Shown: positions 10,349 through 20,639 of the stretch, one piece after another
Layout: each line of letters opens with the position of its first letter
Numbering within the stretch: the first letter of the stretch is position 1
Assembly (NCBI GenBank): GCA_021161185.1
Contig: JAGHBC010000033.1
Span: 1 to 45,972, forward strand
DNA length: 45,972 bases
Source of the DNA: Fidelibacterota bacterium
GTDB taxonomy: Bacteria > Fidelibacterota > UBA2242
Direction of reading: 5' to 3'
Made by a program: the position numbers and the translations under genes
Notes under the pieces: model-generated
What the model was told of the DNA's origin: nothing
Seen by the model: the letters and a program-made list of their open reading frames with translations, nothing else
The model's database searches: none

Positions 10349-13300
10349 TTACTCCAATTTTACCGACACAATCTGAGAAACTCCGCTTTCAGACATCGTA
10401 ACACCATAAAGTGAATCGGCTATGCTCATTGTCGATTTATTATGAGTTATAACAATAAACTGAATATTCTCAGAATATGTTTTTATTACATCCGTGAAAC
10501 GCCGGGTGTTTTTATCATCCAACGGCGCATCTACTTCATCTAAAATGCAAAAAGGACTGGGTTTAACCTGATAAATTCCAAACAAAAGGGCAATTGCAGT
10601 CAAAGCTTTTTCACCGGCAGACAGCATTTTAAGAGACCGCATTTTCTTGCCGCTGGGACAGGCCCAAATTTCGATTTGCGCTTCGAGGGGGTCGCTGTCA
10701 CCGACCATCCTGAGGTCGGCTTCACCGCCATCAAAAAATATTGAAAATGTCGATTTAAAATTATATCTGATCTTTTCAAAGATATCCGAAAACTGTTCCC
10801 GAGCTATTTTATCAATTTGATTTATGACCTCATTCAGCCCCTTTTCCGATTTTATCAGGTCATCCCTTTGCTCCGTTAAAAAACTGAGACGCGAGTTCTC
10901 TTCCTCAAACTCATCCTTCACTGTCATATTAACCATACCAATCAGTTCAAGATTACGTTTATAACGATCAACTATCCGTTGAGCTTCCTGTAATTCCGGA
11001 AGATCTTCCTGAACCTCGGCCGGGATTTTCTGATTATATTTTTCCAATAAAATGGATTGTATTTCGTTAATAGATGCCCGGTAACCGGATTTTTCCAACT
11101 CCAGCTGACCGATTGTATCCGTCAGAATTTCCTTTTCACGTCGTAAACGATACATCTGATCACTCAAATCCTGAAGAGATGTACGCAGGTCTTGGAAAGA
11201 ATTGCGAAATTCGTTGATAACCTTTTCAGCCGTTGTTACCTGCTGCTGAAAATCATTCGACTGCTTTTCATTGGAATCAATTTTTTGCTGAATCTCAGCG
11301 CTGTCCTTTTTTAATTTATCTTTTTCCAATTGAGCTGCTGCTTTATTCTGCAATGCTCGCTGAATAGTTCTCTGCGCTATTTCCCTGCTGTCGGCAAGAT
11401 TTCTGAATCTGTTTTCAAGATTGATCAACTCGATTCGCTGATTTTGTCTCTCCATATTCACCTGGTCCAATTCGGTCTTCACTACAGCAGCAGATTCTTT
11501 ATAAGTATTTATTTTTGCTTCTATAACCTGAATCTCGCTATCCAGATTAACTTTACCCGGATCTTCCCGGGACATTCGTTCTTTAAAATTTTCAATCATG
11601 ACCCGTAAGGATACGCGATTGTCATTTAATGTTTTGCGGATACTTTTCGTCTCGAGTAACTTAGATTCGCTGCTTCGCAATTGTTCCTGAAAATCCCTGA
11701 GTTTCTGTTCCTTTTCCCTGATGGTCTGGTTAATTTTCTTTTTCTCATTTAACATTTTTGAAATGTCGCTGCGAACGCTTTCCAATTGAGCTTGCAACCC
11801 ATCCAGGTCATTCTGCACTGCGTCAGCTTCCTTTTCCAGGCTGTATAATCTTTCGGTACGTCCCACTAATATATTGGATTCCGAAATCTCCGAACCGCCT
11901 GTAAAGAATCCATTGGCATCCCGAAATCGTCCCTTTTCAGATACCAGTGAAATCTGCTGTAATTCACGGTCTTCAATCAAACTGTCAAACTGACTATCCT
12001 CACAGCAATAAATATTTTGAAAAAGAAATTCTTTTAAGGATTTCAACGAAGAATCACACTTAACAATTTCTAAAAGCGGACGCATTTTTTTCAAGCTGCC
12101 GGGCTGTCCCTGTGGTGCTTGAAACTCAGCATCCAATGGAATTATTGAAACCCGTCCTTTTCCATTTTGGGCAAGCTTTTCCAATGTCTCCAGGGCGGTT
12201 TTTTTATTGTTCACAACCAGCAACCGGGAAATATCTTTAATAACCGCTTCAATGGCTAAATAGTATTTTGAATCAACCGATAACAAATCGGATAAGGCTC
12301 CTTTGACTCCTTCAAATTCGCTCGGGTTCTCAAGTACAAATTGAAGCCCCGGACTAAATCCCTCCTTCGATTGGATAATACTATTATAAAACTGGATTTG
12401 ATTATTCAATCGATCTATTTTTGATTCAAGCTGCCGCTGATCTTGCTGTAGATTGCGTTCAGCTTCGATTAAATCTTCATATCGTTTATCAATCTCATTC
12501 TGATTCTCCCTATGATTATCCAGATCATTTTTTATCGATTCAACAGATTGCTGAATTTGATCCAGAATGGCAGATAATTTTTGTTCCTGTTCCTGCCGGG
12601 AATTCAATTGAATTTCGATAGCGGCAAGTTCCTTTTCCCGTTGCTGAATATTATCTTGTAAACTTCCAAAACGGGCAGAATTTTCGGCATGTTGCTTTAG
12701 CAGATCAAACCGCTCCTCCTGAAGAGTCTGGATTTCAGTATTTAACTTGCTATATTTCTGTTCAATTTCCCGATTTTCCGATTCAATAACTTTAAAAACT
12801 TCCCGCTTCCGCTGAAGAGTTTTTTGAACTTCGGCATATTGCTGTTTTAACTGAGTCTCTTTATTCTCATTTTCACGGATAGTCTGCTCAAAGGACTGTA
12901 TCTCAGTTTGTAAGCGAATAATAGACTGATTAATATTGCGTAATTGTTCCTTAAAGAGTAAGCTTTTTGTTTGGTATTTATTTCTTTTATCACGAATTAC
13001 TACTAATTCGCGATTTTTTTTCTCCAGGGTTTGCTCCTGTTCCTCAAATTTCTGTTGTTTGGAATTCCACACCTCTTCCTTTTTATTCAGATCTGCCACT
13101 ATCTTTTCCAGTTTCTGACGGTCGGATTGCAACCGGGATTCAATGGGAGTAAGAGATGATCTAATATCAGTCACTTTCCGGGCGGCAAGTTGAACTTCGG
13201 AGCTGATTAACTTCTGAGTGATTTCCTGATGTTTTTCATACCGATGCAGCTGTTTTCGTAAACTTTTAACTTGTGAATCCACTTCGGAAATGATGTCATT

Positions 13301-13873
13301 TAAACGGACTAAATCATCTTTTGTGGCTTCCAGTTTCCGCAGCGCCGCTTTGCGTTGAACTCTATATTTATTAACACCGGCGGCTTCCTCGAATAACCGT
13401 TTACGCTCATCGGGATTTTCACTCAAAATATCCTCGATCATTTTAAGCTCTATGATCGAATAAGCATTGGCACCCATTCCGGTATCGATAAACAGATCGG
13501 TTATATCTTTCAGCCGGCAAACGTTATTATTAATAAAATATTCACTCTCTCCATTACGGTATAACCGGCGGGTTATTACAATATCGGAATAAGGTAAAGA
13601 AATTCTGCCGCTGACATTATGAATCGTCAAGGATACTTCCGCCAGGTTTAACGGTCGCCGAGTAGCTGTACCGTTGAAAATAACATCGGTGTTTCGATCC
13701 GCCCGTAATACACTGGATTTCTGTTCACCGATCACCCAGCGGACGGCATCAACAATATTCGTTTTACCACAGCCGTTGGGTCCAACAACGGTAGTTATTC
13801 CTCTACCAAAATGAATTTCCGATTTTTTGGAGAACGATTTGAAGCCATAGAGTGAAAGTTTTGAAATATACAT
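10349..13873 (-). CDS. smc: Chromosome segregation protein SMC
   Basis: MYISKLSLYGFKSFSKKSEIHFGRGITTVVGPNGCGKTNIVDAVRWVIGEQ Walker A; long coiled coils and hinge; C-terminal LSAGEKALTAIALLFGIYQVKPSPFCILDEVDAPLDD. Confidence 0.97.
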   Translation of the reverse strand: MYISKLSLYGFKSFSKKSEIHFGRGITTVVGPNGCGKTNIVDAVRWVIGEQKSSVLRADRNTDVIFNGTATRRPLNLAEVSLTIHNVSGRISLPYSDIVITRRLYRNGESEYFINNNVCRLKDITDLFIDTGMGANAYSIIELKMIEDILSENPDERKRLFEEAAGVNKYRVQRKAALRKLEATKDDLVRLNDIISEVDSQVKSLRKQLHRYEKHQEITQKLISSEVQLAARKVTDIRSSLTPIESRLQSDRQKLEKIVADLNKKEEVWNSKQQKFEEQEQTLEKKNRELVVIRDKRNKYQTKSLLFKEQLRNINQSIIRLQTEIQSFEQTIRENENKETQLKQQYAEVQKTLQRKREVFKVIESENREIEQKYSKLNTEIQTLQEERFDLLKQHAENSARFGSLQDNIQQREKELAAIEIQLNSRQEQEQKLSAILDQIQQSVESIKNDLDNHRENQNEIDKRYEDLIEAERNLQQDQRQLESKIDRLNNQIQFYNSIIQSKEGFSPGLQFVLENPSEFEGVKGALSDLLSVDSKYYLAIEAVIKDISRLLVVNNKKTALETLEKLAQNGKGRVSIIPLDAEFQAPQGQPGSLKKMRPLLEIVKCDSSLKSLKEFLFQNIYCCEDSQFDSLIEDRELQQISLVSEKGRFRDANGFFTGGSEISESNILVGRTERLYSLEKEADAVQNDLDGLQAQLESVRSDISKMLNEKKKINQTIREKEQKLRDFQEQLRSSESKLLETKSIRKTLNDNRVSLRVMIENFKERMSREDPGKVNLDSEIQVIEAKINTYKESAAVVKTELDQVNMERQNQRIELINLENRFRNLADSREIAQRTIQRALQNKAAAQLEKDKLKKDSAEIQQKIDSNEKQSNDFQQQVTTAEKVINEFRNSFQDLRTSLQDLSDQMYRLRREKEILTDTIGQLELEKSGYRASINEIQSILLEKYNQKIPAEVQEDLPELQEAQRIVDRYKRNLELIGMVNMTVKDEFEEENSRLSFLTEQRDDLIKSEKGLNEVINQIDKIAREQFSDIFEKIRYNFKSTFSIFFDGGEADLRMVGDSDPLEAQIEIWACPSGKKMRSLKMLSAGEKALTAIALLFGIYQVKPSPFCILDEVDAPLDDKNTRRFTDVIKTYSENIQFIVITHNKSTMSIADSLYGVTMSESGVSQIVSVKLE

Positions 13874-14008
13874 AAATGACTTTTTCAGAATTATACGTTT
13901 ACTAAGAATGCCGGGTTAATATATTCAATTTAGTTCTAAAATGTAATTCCAATTTTGTTGAACGGAGAGTGAGACAAACCGGCGGTTATTATTATCTTTA
14001 AACAGCTC

Positions 14009-14356
14009 CTATCCCGGTGGCCAGGTCATTTTACGCCCGCCAAATAAATGCAGGTGAATATGGTCAACTTCCTGCCCGCCGTTTTCACCGCAATTGAACA
14101 CTAACCGATAACCCGATTCTGATATCTGTTCCTGTTCGGCAAGCTTAATCGCCACGAGAATCATTCTGCCGACTAATTTATCATCATTCCCCTTCAATTG
14201 CCTGATTTGAGGAATATGCCGGCGAGGTATAATCAGAATATGAACGGGCGCCTGAGGATTCATATCCCGGAAGGCTACCAGTTTTTCATCCTGATACACA
14301 AACTGCGTATCGAATACTCCGGTCGCAATTTTACAAAATACACAATCTTGTTCCAC
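14009..14356 (-). CDS. HIT (histidine triad) family protein
   Basis: CVFCKIATGVFDTQFVYQDEKLVAFRDMNPQAPVHILIIPRRHI...VDHIHLHLFGGRKM. Confidence 0.95.
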   Translation of the reverse strand: MEQDCVFCKIATGVFDTQFVYQDEKLVAFRDMNPQAPVHILIIPRRHIPQIRQLKGNDDKLVGRMILVAIKLAEQEQISESGYRLVFNCGENGGQEVDHIHLHLFGGRKMTWPPG

Positions 14357-14368
14357 GCTAAAACCTTT

Positions 14369-15085
14369 CTAATTAAAGTGTGCAAATATACTCGTAACGG
14401 CAACAATAGCAGCCAGCTCCGTACGCAGTCTGTTGGAATGAATATTTACCGGAATGAATCCTTTGGCAACAGCGGATTCAATTTCTTCAGAATGCAAACC
14501 GCCTTCGGGCCCGATGAGTAAGACAACTTTTTTATCGCCGGCATATCTGTTCAGCGCCGATTTTATTGACATGGAATTCTCCTGTTCAGCAACGAGTTTT
14601 GCCGGCACCGACGCTACGGAATCCAGCCAGTTTTTCAATTCAATGGGTTGGCAGATTTCAGGTAAATAGAAGTTGCTACTCTGCTTAACCGATTCAATCG
14701 CAATCTTTCGCATCCGTTCCGAATTAAATCCCTGCTTGACGGAATGCTTAGTTAATAGCGGCACAAATTGCGTAACACCCAGCGCCGAGGCTTCCCGAAT
14801 TATCAGATTCAGCGCTTTACTTTTAATCAACCCGACCGCCAGAATAATATCCGCCGGCATTTGCCTTTCTGCTTTTTTTCGGGATGTTATCCGGCATTCA
14901 CAACTGTTTTTGGTTAGACCGCCTATCCGGGCAGTATATATATCTCCCTGACCATTAAACAGGGCTATCTCCTCTCCGGCTTTTTTTCTCAGGACCTGAA
15001 TGCAATGCCGGAATTCATCACCTTCGAGTATAGCTATGTCATCTGTGATTTTGTTAGAAGGAACGTAAAAGATAAATTGGTGCAT
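14369..15085 (-). CDS. rsmE: 16S rRNA (uracil(1498)-N(3))-methyltransferase RsmE
   Basis: FRHCIQVLRKKAGEEIALFNGQGDIYTARI...VVLLIGPEGGLHSEEIESAVAKGFIPVNIHSNRLRTELAAIVAVT. Confidence 0.93.
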   Translation of the reverse strand: MHQFIFYVPSNKITDDIAILEGDEFRHCIQVLRKKAGEEIALFNGQGDIYTARIGGLTKNSCECRITSRKKAERQMPADIILAVGLIKSKALNLIIREASALGVTQFVPLLTKHSVKQGFNSERMRKIAIESVKQSSNFYLPEICQPIELKNWLDSVASVPAKLVAEQENSMSIKSALNRYAGDKKVVLLIGPEGGLHSEEIESAVAKGFIPVNIHSNRLRTELAAIVAVTSIFAHFN

Positions 15086-15774
15086 TAAAACTTTTTCCCA
15101 ATACCGATCTTTACCACGAGACCGTTAAAATTCTTACGACCAGTGTAAAAATCCGAGGCATCATATTCATCGGGAATTATAAATTCTTCCGGTTTATCAA
15201 TTTTATGGTTGAATTTCAAATAATCATAACCGACAAACAGAGATATCAAGGTCCCCGGTTGGTAGCTAAAATCAATTCCGGTTCCGATACTAACAGCCGT
15301 TGTAAAAAATATTTTGATATTTTTCATGCGGTCGGAAAAGTCCGGTATATTCGGCGGATCAATGGCAATTACCGGTCCGGCACTCAGATGTAAAAAAGGT
15401 CGGAAATTATTTGCCAACTTATCAACAAAAAGGATCCGTTTATAGCCAAGTTGAACCGGTAATAGATTCAAGCGGGTTTTATCATACCGCTCAAAAGCAT
15501 AATATCCATAGGGATCGTAGTATGGGTCGTAAATCGGGTAATCGTTTTTGCCACGGACAATTAACCAATGCAGACTGGCTATCAGCCTGTTTGACGCATT
15601 CAGAGACCACTCAAAATATCCTCCAAAACCGGTGCCGTTAGTTGTCTGAATTATTGAAAATCCACCGTACTTTGCGTCGGGATCATCAATACTATACTTT
15701 GATTGCCCGACAGCAGGCTTCAGACACGCTAAACTCATCATTAAAACGATCACTAAATAATATTTGTATTTCAT
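15085..15774 (-). CDS. Predicted secreted / outer-membrane beta-barrel protein
   Basis: Signal peptide; alternating beta-like strands with aromatic residues; downstream end overlaps the rsmE start. Confidence 0.6.
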   Translation of the reverse strand: MKYKYYLVIVLMMSLACLKPAVGQSKYSIDDPDAKYGGFSIIQTTNGTGFGGYFEWSLNASNRLIASLHWLIVRGKNDYPIYDPYYDPYGYYAFERYDKTRLNLLPVQLGYKRILFVDKLANNFRPFLHLSAGPVIAIDPPNIPDFSDRMKNIKIFFTTAVSIGTGIDFSYQPGTLISLFVGYDYLKFNHKIDKPEEFIIPDEYDASDFYTGRKNFNGLVVKIGIGKKF

Positions 15775-15943
15775 AACATCTCGCTAATTTTCCTACCAAA
15801 ATTTACATTCCTAATCCAGAAAGCAAAAGTTTTTTACTACATTTACCGGAGAATGTTTCAGAATTGAGCAATAAGTTCAATTCACAATGTTGTATTTAGG
15901 AAAATTTAAAGTATATTTCGTCAGCTGATTTTAAAGGAAATTT

Positions 15944-17020
15944 ATGAATAATACCGTCCACCTGATGCGATTTCACCATAATGAACCGGTTGATCAGACC
16001 AAAAACCGGTTAAAAAAATTATTCAAAACCGCCGGATTTGATAAAATAGTCAAAACCGGTGATATCACCGCCGTAAAAGTTCATTTTGGCGAACCGGGCA
16101 ATAAAACTTATCTCTCTCCTCACTATGTCGAACCAATTGTACGGATGATTAAAAGTTGCGGCGCGAAGCCTTTTGTTAGCGATACAAATGTCCTTTATAA
16201 AAGCCGCCGGGATAACGCTATCGACCATCTCAGCGTTGCAACGGAGCACGGTTTTACACCTGCAAAACTTGGCGCGCCAATCATCATTGCAGACGGAATT
16301 TTGGGCAGGAACGAGACGGAGATCGAGATTGATGCGCCGCTCAATAAAAGGATTTCACTGGCAACGGAATTTGTTTCCGCAAATTCAGCAGTTGTCCTTA
16401 CTCACGCCACCGGGCATTTGACAACCGGGCTGGCAGCTACGATCAAGAATCTCGGCATGGGCATGTCCAGCCGCAAAGGGAAACTAACCCAACATTCCGT
16501 CTCCAAACCGATTATTAGTGAAACCAAGTGCACAACCTGCGGCGTCTGTACCGACTGGTGTCCGGTGGACGCTATCACCATAGAAAACGAATTCGCCCTG
16601 ATTAATGAAGAAATCTGCATCGGGTGTGGGGAATGTCTGACGGTTTGCCGGTTCAATGCCGTTAAGTTCAAGTGGGATAGTTCGTCCGAATTACTTCAGA
16701 AGCAGATTGCCGAACACGCCCTTGGGATTGTTAAACAAAAAAAGAGTAAAATGGCATATTTGACCTTTATGATCAATATGACCAAAGATTGCGACTGTCT
16801 GGCACAGAAGCCGATTTCGGTGATTGATGACATTGGCGTACTGGCGGGGACTGATCCCGTATCAATCGACCAGGCGGTTTACGATTTAACCAAACAGCAG
16901 GCGAACAGAAGTCTTTCCGAATTATCCTATCCCGATATAGATGCTAATGTCCAGTTGGAATATGGCGAAAAGATTGGACTGGGAAGCAGAAAATACCATC
17001 TGATTGAAACAAAATATTAA
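15944..17020 (+). CDS. DUF362 domain-containing protein with two 4Fe-4S clusters
   Basis: KVHFGEPGNKTYLSPHYVEPIV; ferredoxin motifs CTTCGVCTDWCPVDAI and CIGCGECLTVCRFNAV; TKDCDCLAQ. Confidence 0.88.
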   Translation: MNNTVHLMRFHHNEPVDQTKNRLKKLFKTAGFDKIVKTGDITAVKVHFGEPGNKTYLSPHYVEPIVRMIKSCGAKPFVSDTNVLYKSRRDNAIDHLSVATEHGFTPAKLGAPIIIADGILGRNETEIEIDAPLNKRISLATEFVSANSAVVLTHATGHLTTGLAATIKNLGMGMSSRKGKLTQHSVSKPIISETKCTTCGVCTDWCPVDAITIENEFALINEEICIGCGECLTVCRFNAVKFKWDSSSELLQKQIAEHALGIVKQKKSKMAYLTFMINMTKDCDCLAQKPISVIDDIGVLAGTDPVSIDQAVYDLTKQQANRSLSELSYPDIDANVQLEYGEKIGLGSRKYHLIETKY

Positions 17021-17064
17021 GCAGTATGTTTCTATATAATTGAAATATTTACTTTGGAGAAGAA

Positions 17065-20043
17065 ATGGATACCAGCCAATTAATTTACTACTATAACAAA
17101 TTCAAATACGGTGAAGATAGCTTTCACTACCTGATGAAAAATAAAGTAAGAGAAATCCTGCTTATTTCCACATTCTATGACGCCTTCATTTTTGAGCAAG
17201 ACGGCAGATTATCAGAACAGATATACGGTGAGTACCGACAGCTAAATTTAAGCACCGCACCTATGGTCACGAGTGTACCAACCGGTGAAGAAGCTCTGAA
17301 AATGCTGGAGATAAAGAAATTCGACCTTGTAATCACAATGCTTCACATCGGTAAAATCACATCCTTTGAAATTGTTAAACTCATCAAAGAACAAAACCCT
17401 GATTTACCGGTATTGTTACTCTTAAATATGCAGTCGGATTTGAGTTTACTGAAAAATTATACCGACAAATTAAGTCTGTTCGATAATATTTTCCTCTGGA
17501 AAGGCGATGCCAAACTTTTCCTGGCGATGGTTAAATCCGTTGAAGACAAACGGAACCTGGAATATGACACCAAACAGGGGCTCGTCAGGGTAATTCTGTT
17601 GGTAGAGGATTCCATTCAATATTACTCCACTCTCCTGCCCCTGCTTTATGAGGAGATTGTAAAACAGACCCAGATATTAATCCGTGAAGAAATGAACGAT
17701 ATTAATAAACGACTACGGATGCGCGTTCGTCCAAAAGTTATCCTTGCTCATAATTACGAAGAAGCACTTGAAATTTATAATAAATATAACGAGTACATAA
17801 TAGCAGTCTTTTCCGATATTAGTTTTGAACGAAATAACAGACTGGATCCCGAAGCCGGCGTCAGGTTGATTTCAAAAGTAAAAGAAAATATCTATGACAT
17901 ACCTACAATTTTAATGTCTTCCGATTCAAGTAATAAAAAGAAAGCCGATCAGATTAATTCGACTTTCATCGACAAACACTCCAAACATCTGCTCCAAAAA
18001 CTGCGCCAATTTGTGCTGGATAATCTTGGCTTCGGTGATTTTATATTCAGAAACGAAGCCGGGGAGGAAATCGATCGGGCTTGCACCTTAATTGAATTTG
18101 AAAAAAAATTAAAACTTGTCCCCGATGAATCAATCCTGTTTCACAGCAGACGGAATCACTTCTCCGCCTGGTTAATGGCGAGAGGCGAAACTCAGATTGC
18201 CAAAAAAATGCATCTGTTAACGGTTAAAGACTTTGCAACAACTGCCGATATGCGCCGGCATTTAGAAGAAACTTTGTATTTTATCCGTAAGAATCGAAAT
18301 AAAGGTAAAATTGTTAGTTTCCACCCTGCCAGTCTTTTTCAACCTACTGAAATTATTCGCTTAGCTGAAGGCTCTTTGGGAGGCAAGGGGCGCGGTCTGG
18401 CATTTTTAAACGCCTTGCTCACGAGTATGGAATTTGAAAAACAATTCCCGGACATTAATATATCACTTCCGAGTACGGCAATTATCGGCACTAATGAATT
18501 TGATGATTTTATCTACCGAAACAGTCTAAATGACCGTATAAGCGATGATCAGGACGATCTGGAAATCGACAAAATATTCCTGAAATCCGCGCTCTCTCCC
18601 GGTTTGATCGAACACCTCAAGATTTTCATTCAGCACATTAAATACCCTTTAGCGGTCAGGTCTTCCGGTTTGCTGGAGGATTCCTTTTCACAGCCCTTCG
18701 CCGGCATTTACCGAACCTACATGCTCCCAAATAACCATCCCGATGACAATGAACGGTTACGGCAGCTCCTATCGGCAGTTAAGCTGGTCTTTGCCTCCGT
18801 GTTTATAAAATACTCCCGGTCATACATCGAAAATCTCAACCATCAGGTGGAAGAGGAAAAGATGGCGGTAATTATCCAACAGGTGGTGGGCTCACGGTTT
18901 GGTGATTACTTTTATCCTCATCTTTCCGGTATCGCCCAAAGCTATAATTTTTATCCTATCTCTAATCTTCAAAATGAGGACGGACTGGCATCTATTGTAG
19001 TCGGGCTCGGAAAAGCAGTTGTTGAAGGTGGAAAGCACTTCCGCTTCTGCCCGAAGTATCCGAAAATTGAATTTCTCCAACAAAAAAGTTTACTGGATAA
19101 TTCTCAAAAATCGTTTTTCGGAATAAACCTTGAAAAAGATACTTTTGATCTTCTGGATGGCGAAAATTCAACAATTAGCAAACTTGAGATAAATGAGGTT
19201 GAACCGCATGATGCCCTGACGCATACGGCTTCAGTTTGGGATTATCAGGATAATCGGTTGATCCCAGGTGTAAATCGAAAAGGTCCACGCATAATTACTT
19301 TCGATAATATCATAAAATATCGGCATTTCCCGCTTGCCGAAATTACGAGCAAACTGCTTGAAATTGGAGAAGAGGCTTTGGGAATGCCCGTGGAAATTGA
19401 ATTTGCGGTTAACCTGAACAGCAATAGGACAAAAAAACAATATCCGACATTTTATATTTTACAAATTCGTCCTTTGGCAATCAGCTCTGAAAACATAGAG
19501 ATAACAATAGACAAGATCGCTAAAGATCAGTTGTTTCTGTATACAGAAAAAGGAATGGGGAACGGGATTGTTGATTATATTCAGGATATCATTTACCTGG
19601 ATCCTAACAAATTCGATAAACTGAAAACCATTGAAATGCAGCAGGAAATAGCCGCTCTCAATGAGAAAATGCGAGAGGCAAATCGTGAATATATTTTGAT
19701 CGGACAGGGTCGTTGGGGCTCACAGGATCAGTTCCTTGGTGTTCCCGTCCGTTTTGTGCAGATCAGTAACGCTAAAATCATCGTCGAAACGGGTATTGAC
19801 GGTTTTGACATCGATCCATCACAGGGAACGCACTTCTTCCACAATATTGTTGCCATGAAAATCGGTTATTTTACAATCCCCTACAAATCTCGGGCGGATT
19901 TTATCGATTGGCAATGGCTCTCTCAATTGGAAGTAATTGAGCAAAAAAATTTCTTTGTACATGCCAAAGCGCCCAACCCCCTGTTAGCAAAAATGGATGG
20001 CAAAACCGGTCAGGCTGTTATTTTTAAAGGGAAAAATACCTAA
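17065..20043 (+). CDS. Receiver-like / PEP-pyruvate-binding (PPDK_N-like) multidomain protein
   Basis: Two receiver-like segments (about aa 60-130 and 210-320); PPDK_N-like GSLGGKGRGLAFLNALL, YPLAVRSSGLLEDSFSQPFAGIYRTY, FYILQIRPL; C-terminal GQGRWGSQDQFLGVPVRFVQISNAKIIVE. Confidence 0.8.
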   Translation: MDTSQLIYYYNKFKYGEDSFHYLMKNKVREILLISTFYDAFIFEQDGRLSEQIYGEYRQLNLSTAPMVTSVPTGEEALKMLEIKKFDLVITMLHIGKITSFEIVKLIKEQNPDLPVLLLLNMQSDLSLLKNYTDKLSLFDNIFLWKGDAKLFLAMVKSVEDKRNLEYDTKQGLVRVILLVEDSIQYYSTLLPLLYEEIVKQTQILIREEMNDINKRLRMRVRPKVILAHNYEEALEIYNKYNEYIIAVFSDISFERNNRLDPEAGVRLISKVKENIYDIPTILMSSDSSNKKKADQINSTFIDKHSKHLLQKLRQFVLDNLGFGDFIFRNEAGEEIDRACTLIEFEKKLKLVPDESILFHSRRNHFSAWLMARGETQIAKKMHLLTVKDFATTADMRRHLEETLYFIRKNRNKGKIVSFHPASLFQPTEIIRLAEGSLGGKGRGLAFLNALLTSMEFEKQFPDINISLPSTAIIGTNEFDDFIYRNSLNDRISDDQDDLEIDKIFLKSALSPGLIEHLKIFIQHIKYPLAVRSSGLLEDSFSQPFAGIYRTYMLPNNHPDDNERLRQLLSAVKLVFASVFIKYSRSYIENLNHQVEEEKMAVIIQQVVGSRFGDYFYPHLSGIAQSYNFYPISNLQNEDGLASIVVGLGKAVVEGGKHFRFCPKYPKIEFLQQKSLLDNSQKSFFGINLEKDTFDLLDGENSTISKLEINEVEPHDALTHTASVWDYQDNRLIPGVNRKGPRIITFDNIIKYRHFPLAEITSKLLEIGEEALGMPVEIEFAVNLNSNRTKKQYPTFYILQIRPLAISSENIEITIDKIAKDQLFLYTEKGMGNGIVDYIQDIIYLDPNKFDKLKTIEMQQEIAALNEKMREANREYILIGQGRWGSQDQFLGVPVRFVQISNAKIIVETGIDGFDIDPSQGTHFFHNIVAMKIGYFTIPYKSRADFIDWQWLSQLEVIEQKNFFVHAKAPNPLLAKMDGKTGQAVIFKGKNT

Positions 20044-20073
20044 TAGCAAATTCTATTTATATTCAGATACTGA

Positions 20074-20537
20074 TTATACAGAGCAGATGTTAACTGAATT
20101 ATTACCCATCAGTTTTTCAAGATTCCCGCCAGGTAATGCATAGGCAATAAAAACTTCATCTGCCAATTCTATCATTAACCGGTTTCTAATTATCGCTGTC
20201 TTTGTAGTGGGACGTATTACCGTTTTTTCAAAAGGAGTTACTATCAACAGCCTGTTTTCTTTCACTGCTTGTTTTAATTCCGGTTTAAATCTTTTTTGCA
20301 TTCCCCGAGCAAGCACCATAATAATAGGTTGTTTTCCCTTTAATAAAAAATGCAGTACATCTTTTTCAATTTGTGAATGAAAACCGGAGATCACGCAATT
20401 CCCTTTGTCACGCTGCTCAATTGCCCAATCATAGGATTTTAGAACAACATCCGGGGGGGGTATTTGCGCGAACCAAGAAAGGCAGTTTTGAGCTCGTTAA
20501 GAATATCTTTATTTCCGATAAATTCTATTTTTCCCAA
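20074..20537 (-). pseudogene. DprA-like protein, frameshifted at a poly-C tract (G8 on + strand, 20453-20460)
   Basis: Two frames give one continuous protein: LGKIEFIGNKDILNELKTAFLGSRKYPP | PDVVLKSYDWAIEQRDKGNCVISGFHSQIEKDVLHFLLKGKQPIIMVLARGMQ... They join only if the C-tract is 6 or 9 nt instead of 8. Likely TTG start at 20537. Confidence 0.7.
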
Positions 20538-20587
20538 GGATTTCTGAAGTTTAATCTTCGGAGTCTACACACTTAAATTTAAAACAA

Positions 20588-20614
20588 AAGAGGGGTTGAA
20601 AAACAACCCCTCTT
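20588..20614 (-). terminator. Intrinsic terminator downstream of gdhA
   Basis: Perfect 11-bp stem AAGAGGGGTTG / CAACCCCTCTT, 5-nt loop, T-rich flank on the minus strand. Confidence 0.85.
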
Positions 20615-20639
20615 CTTATTTTATCCTGAAACCAGGTTA

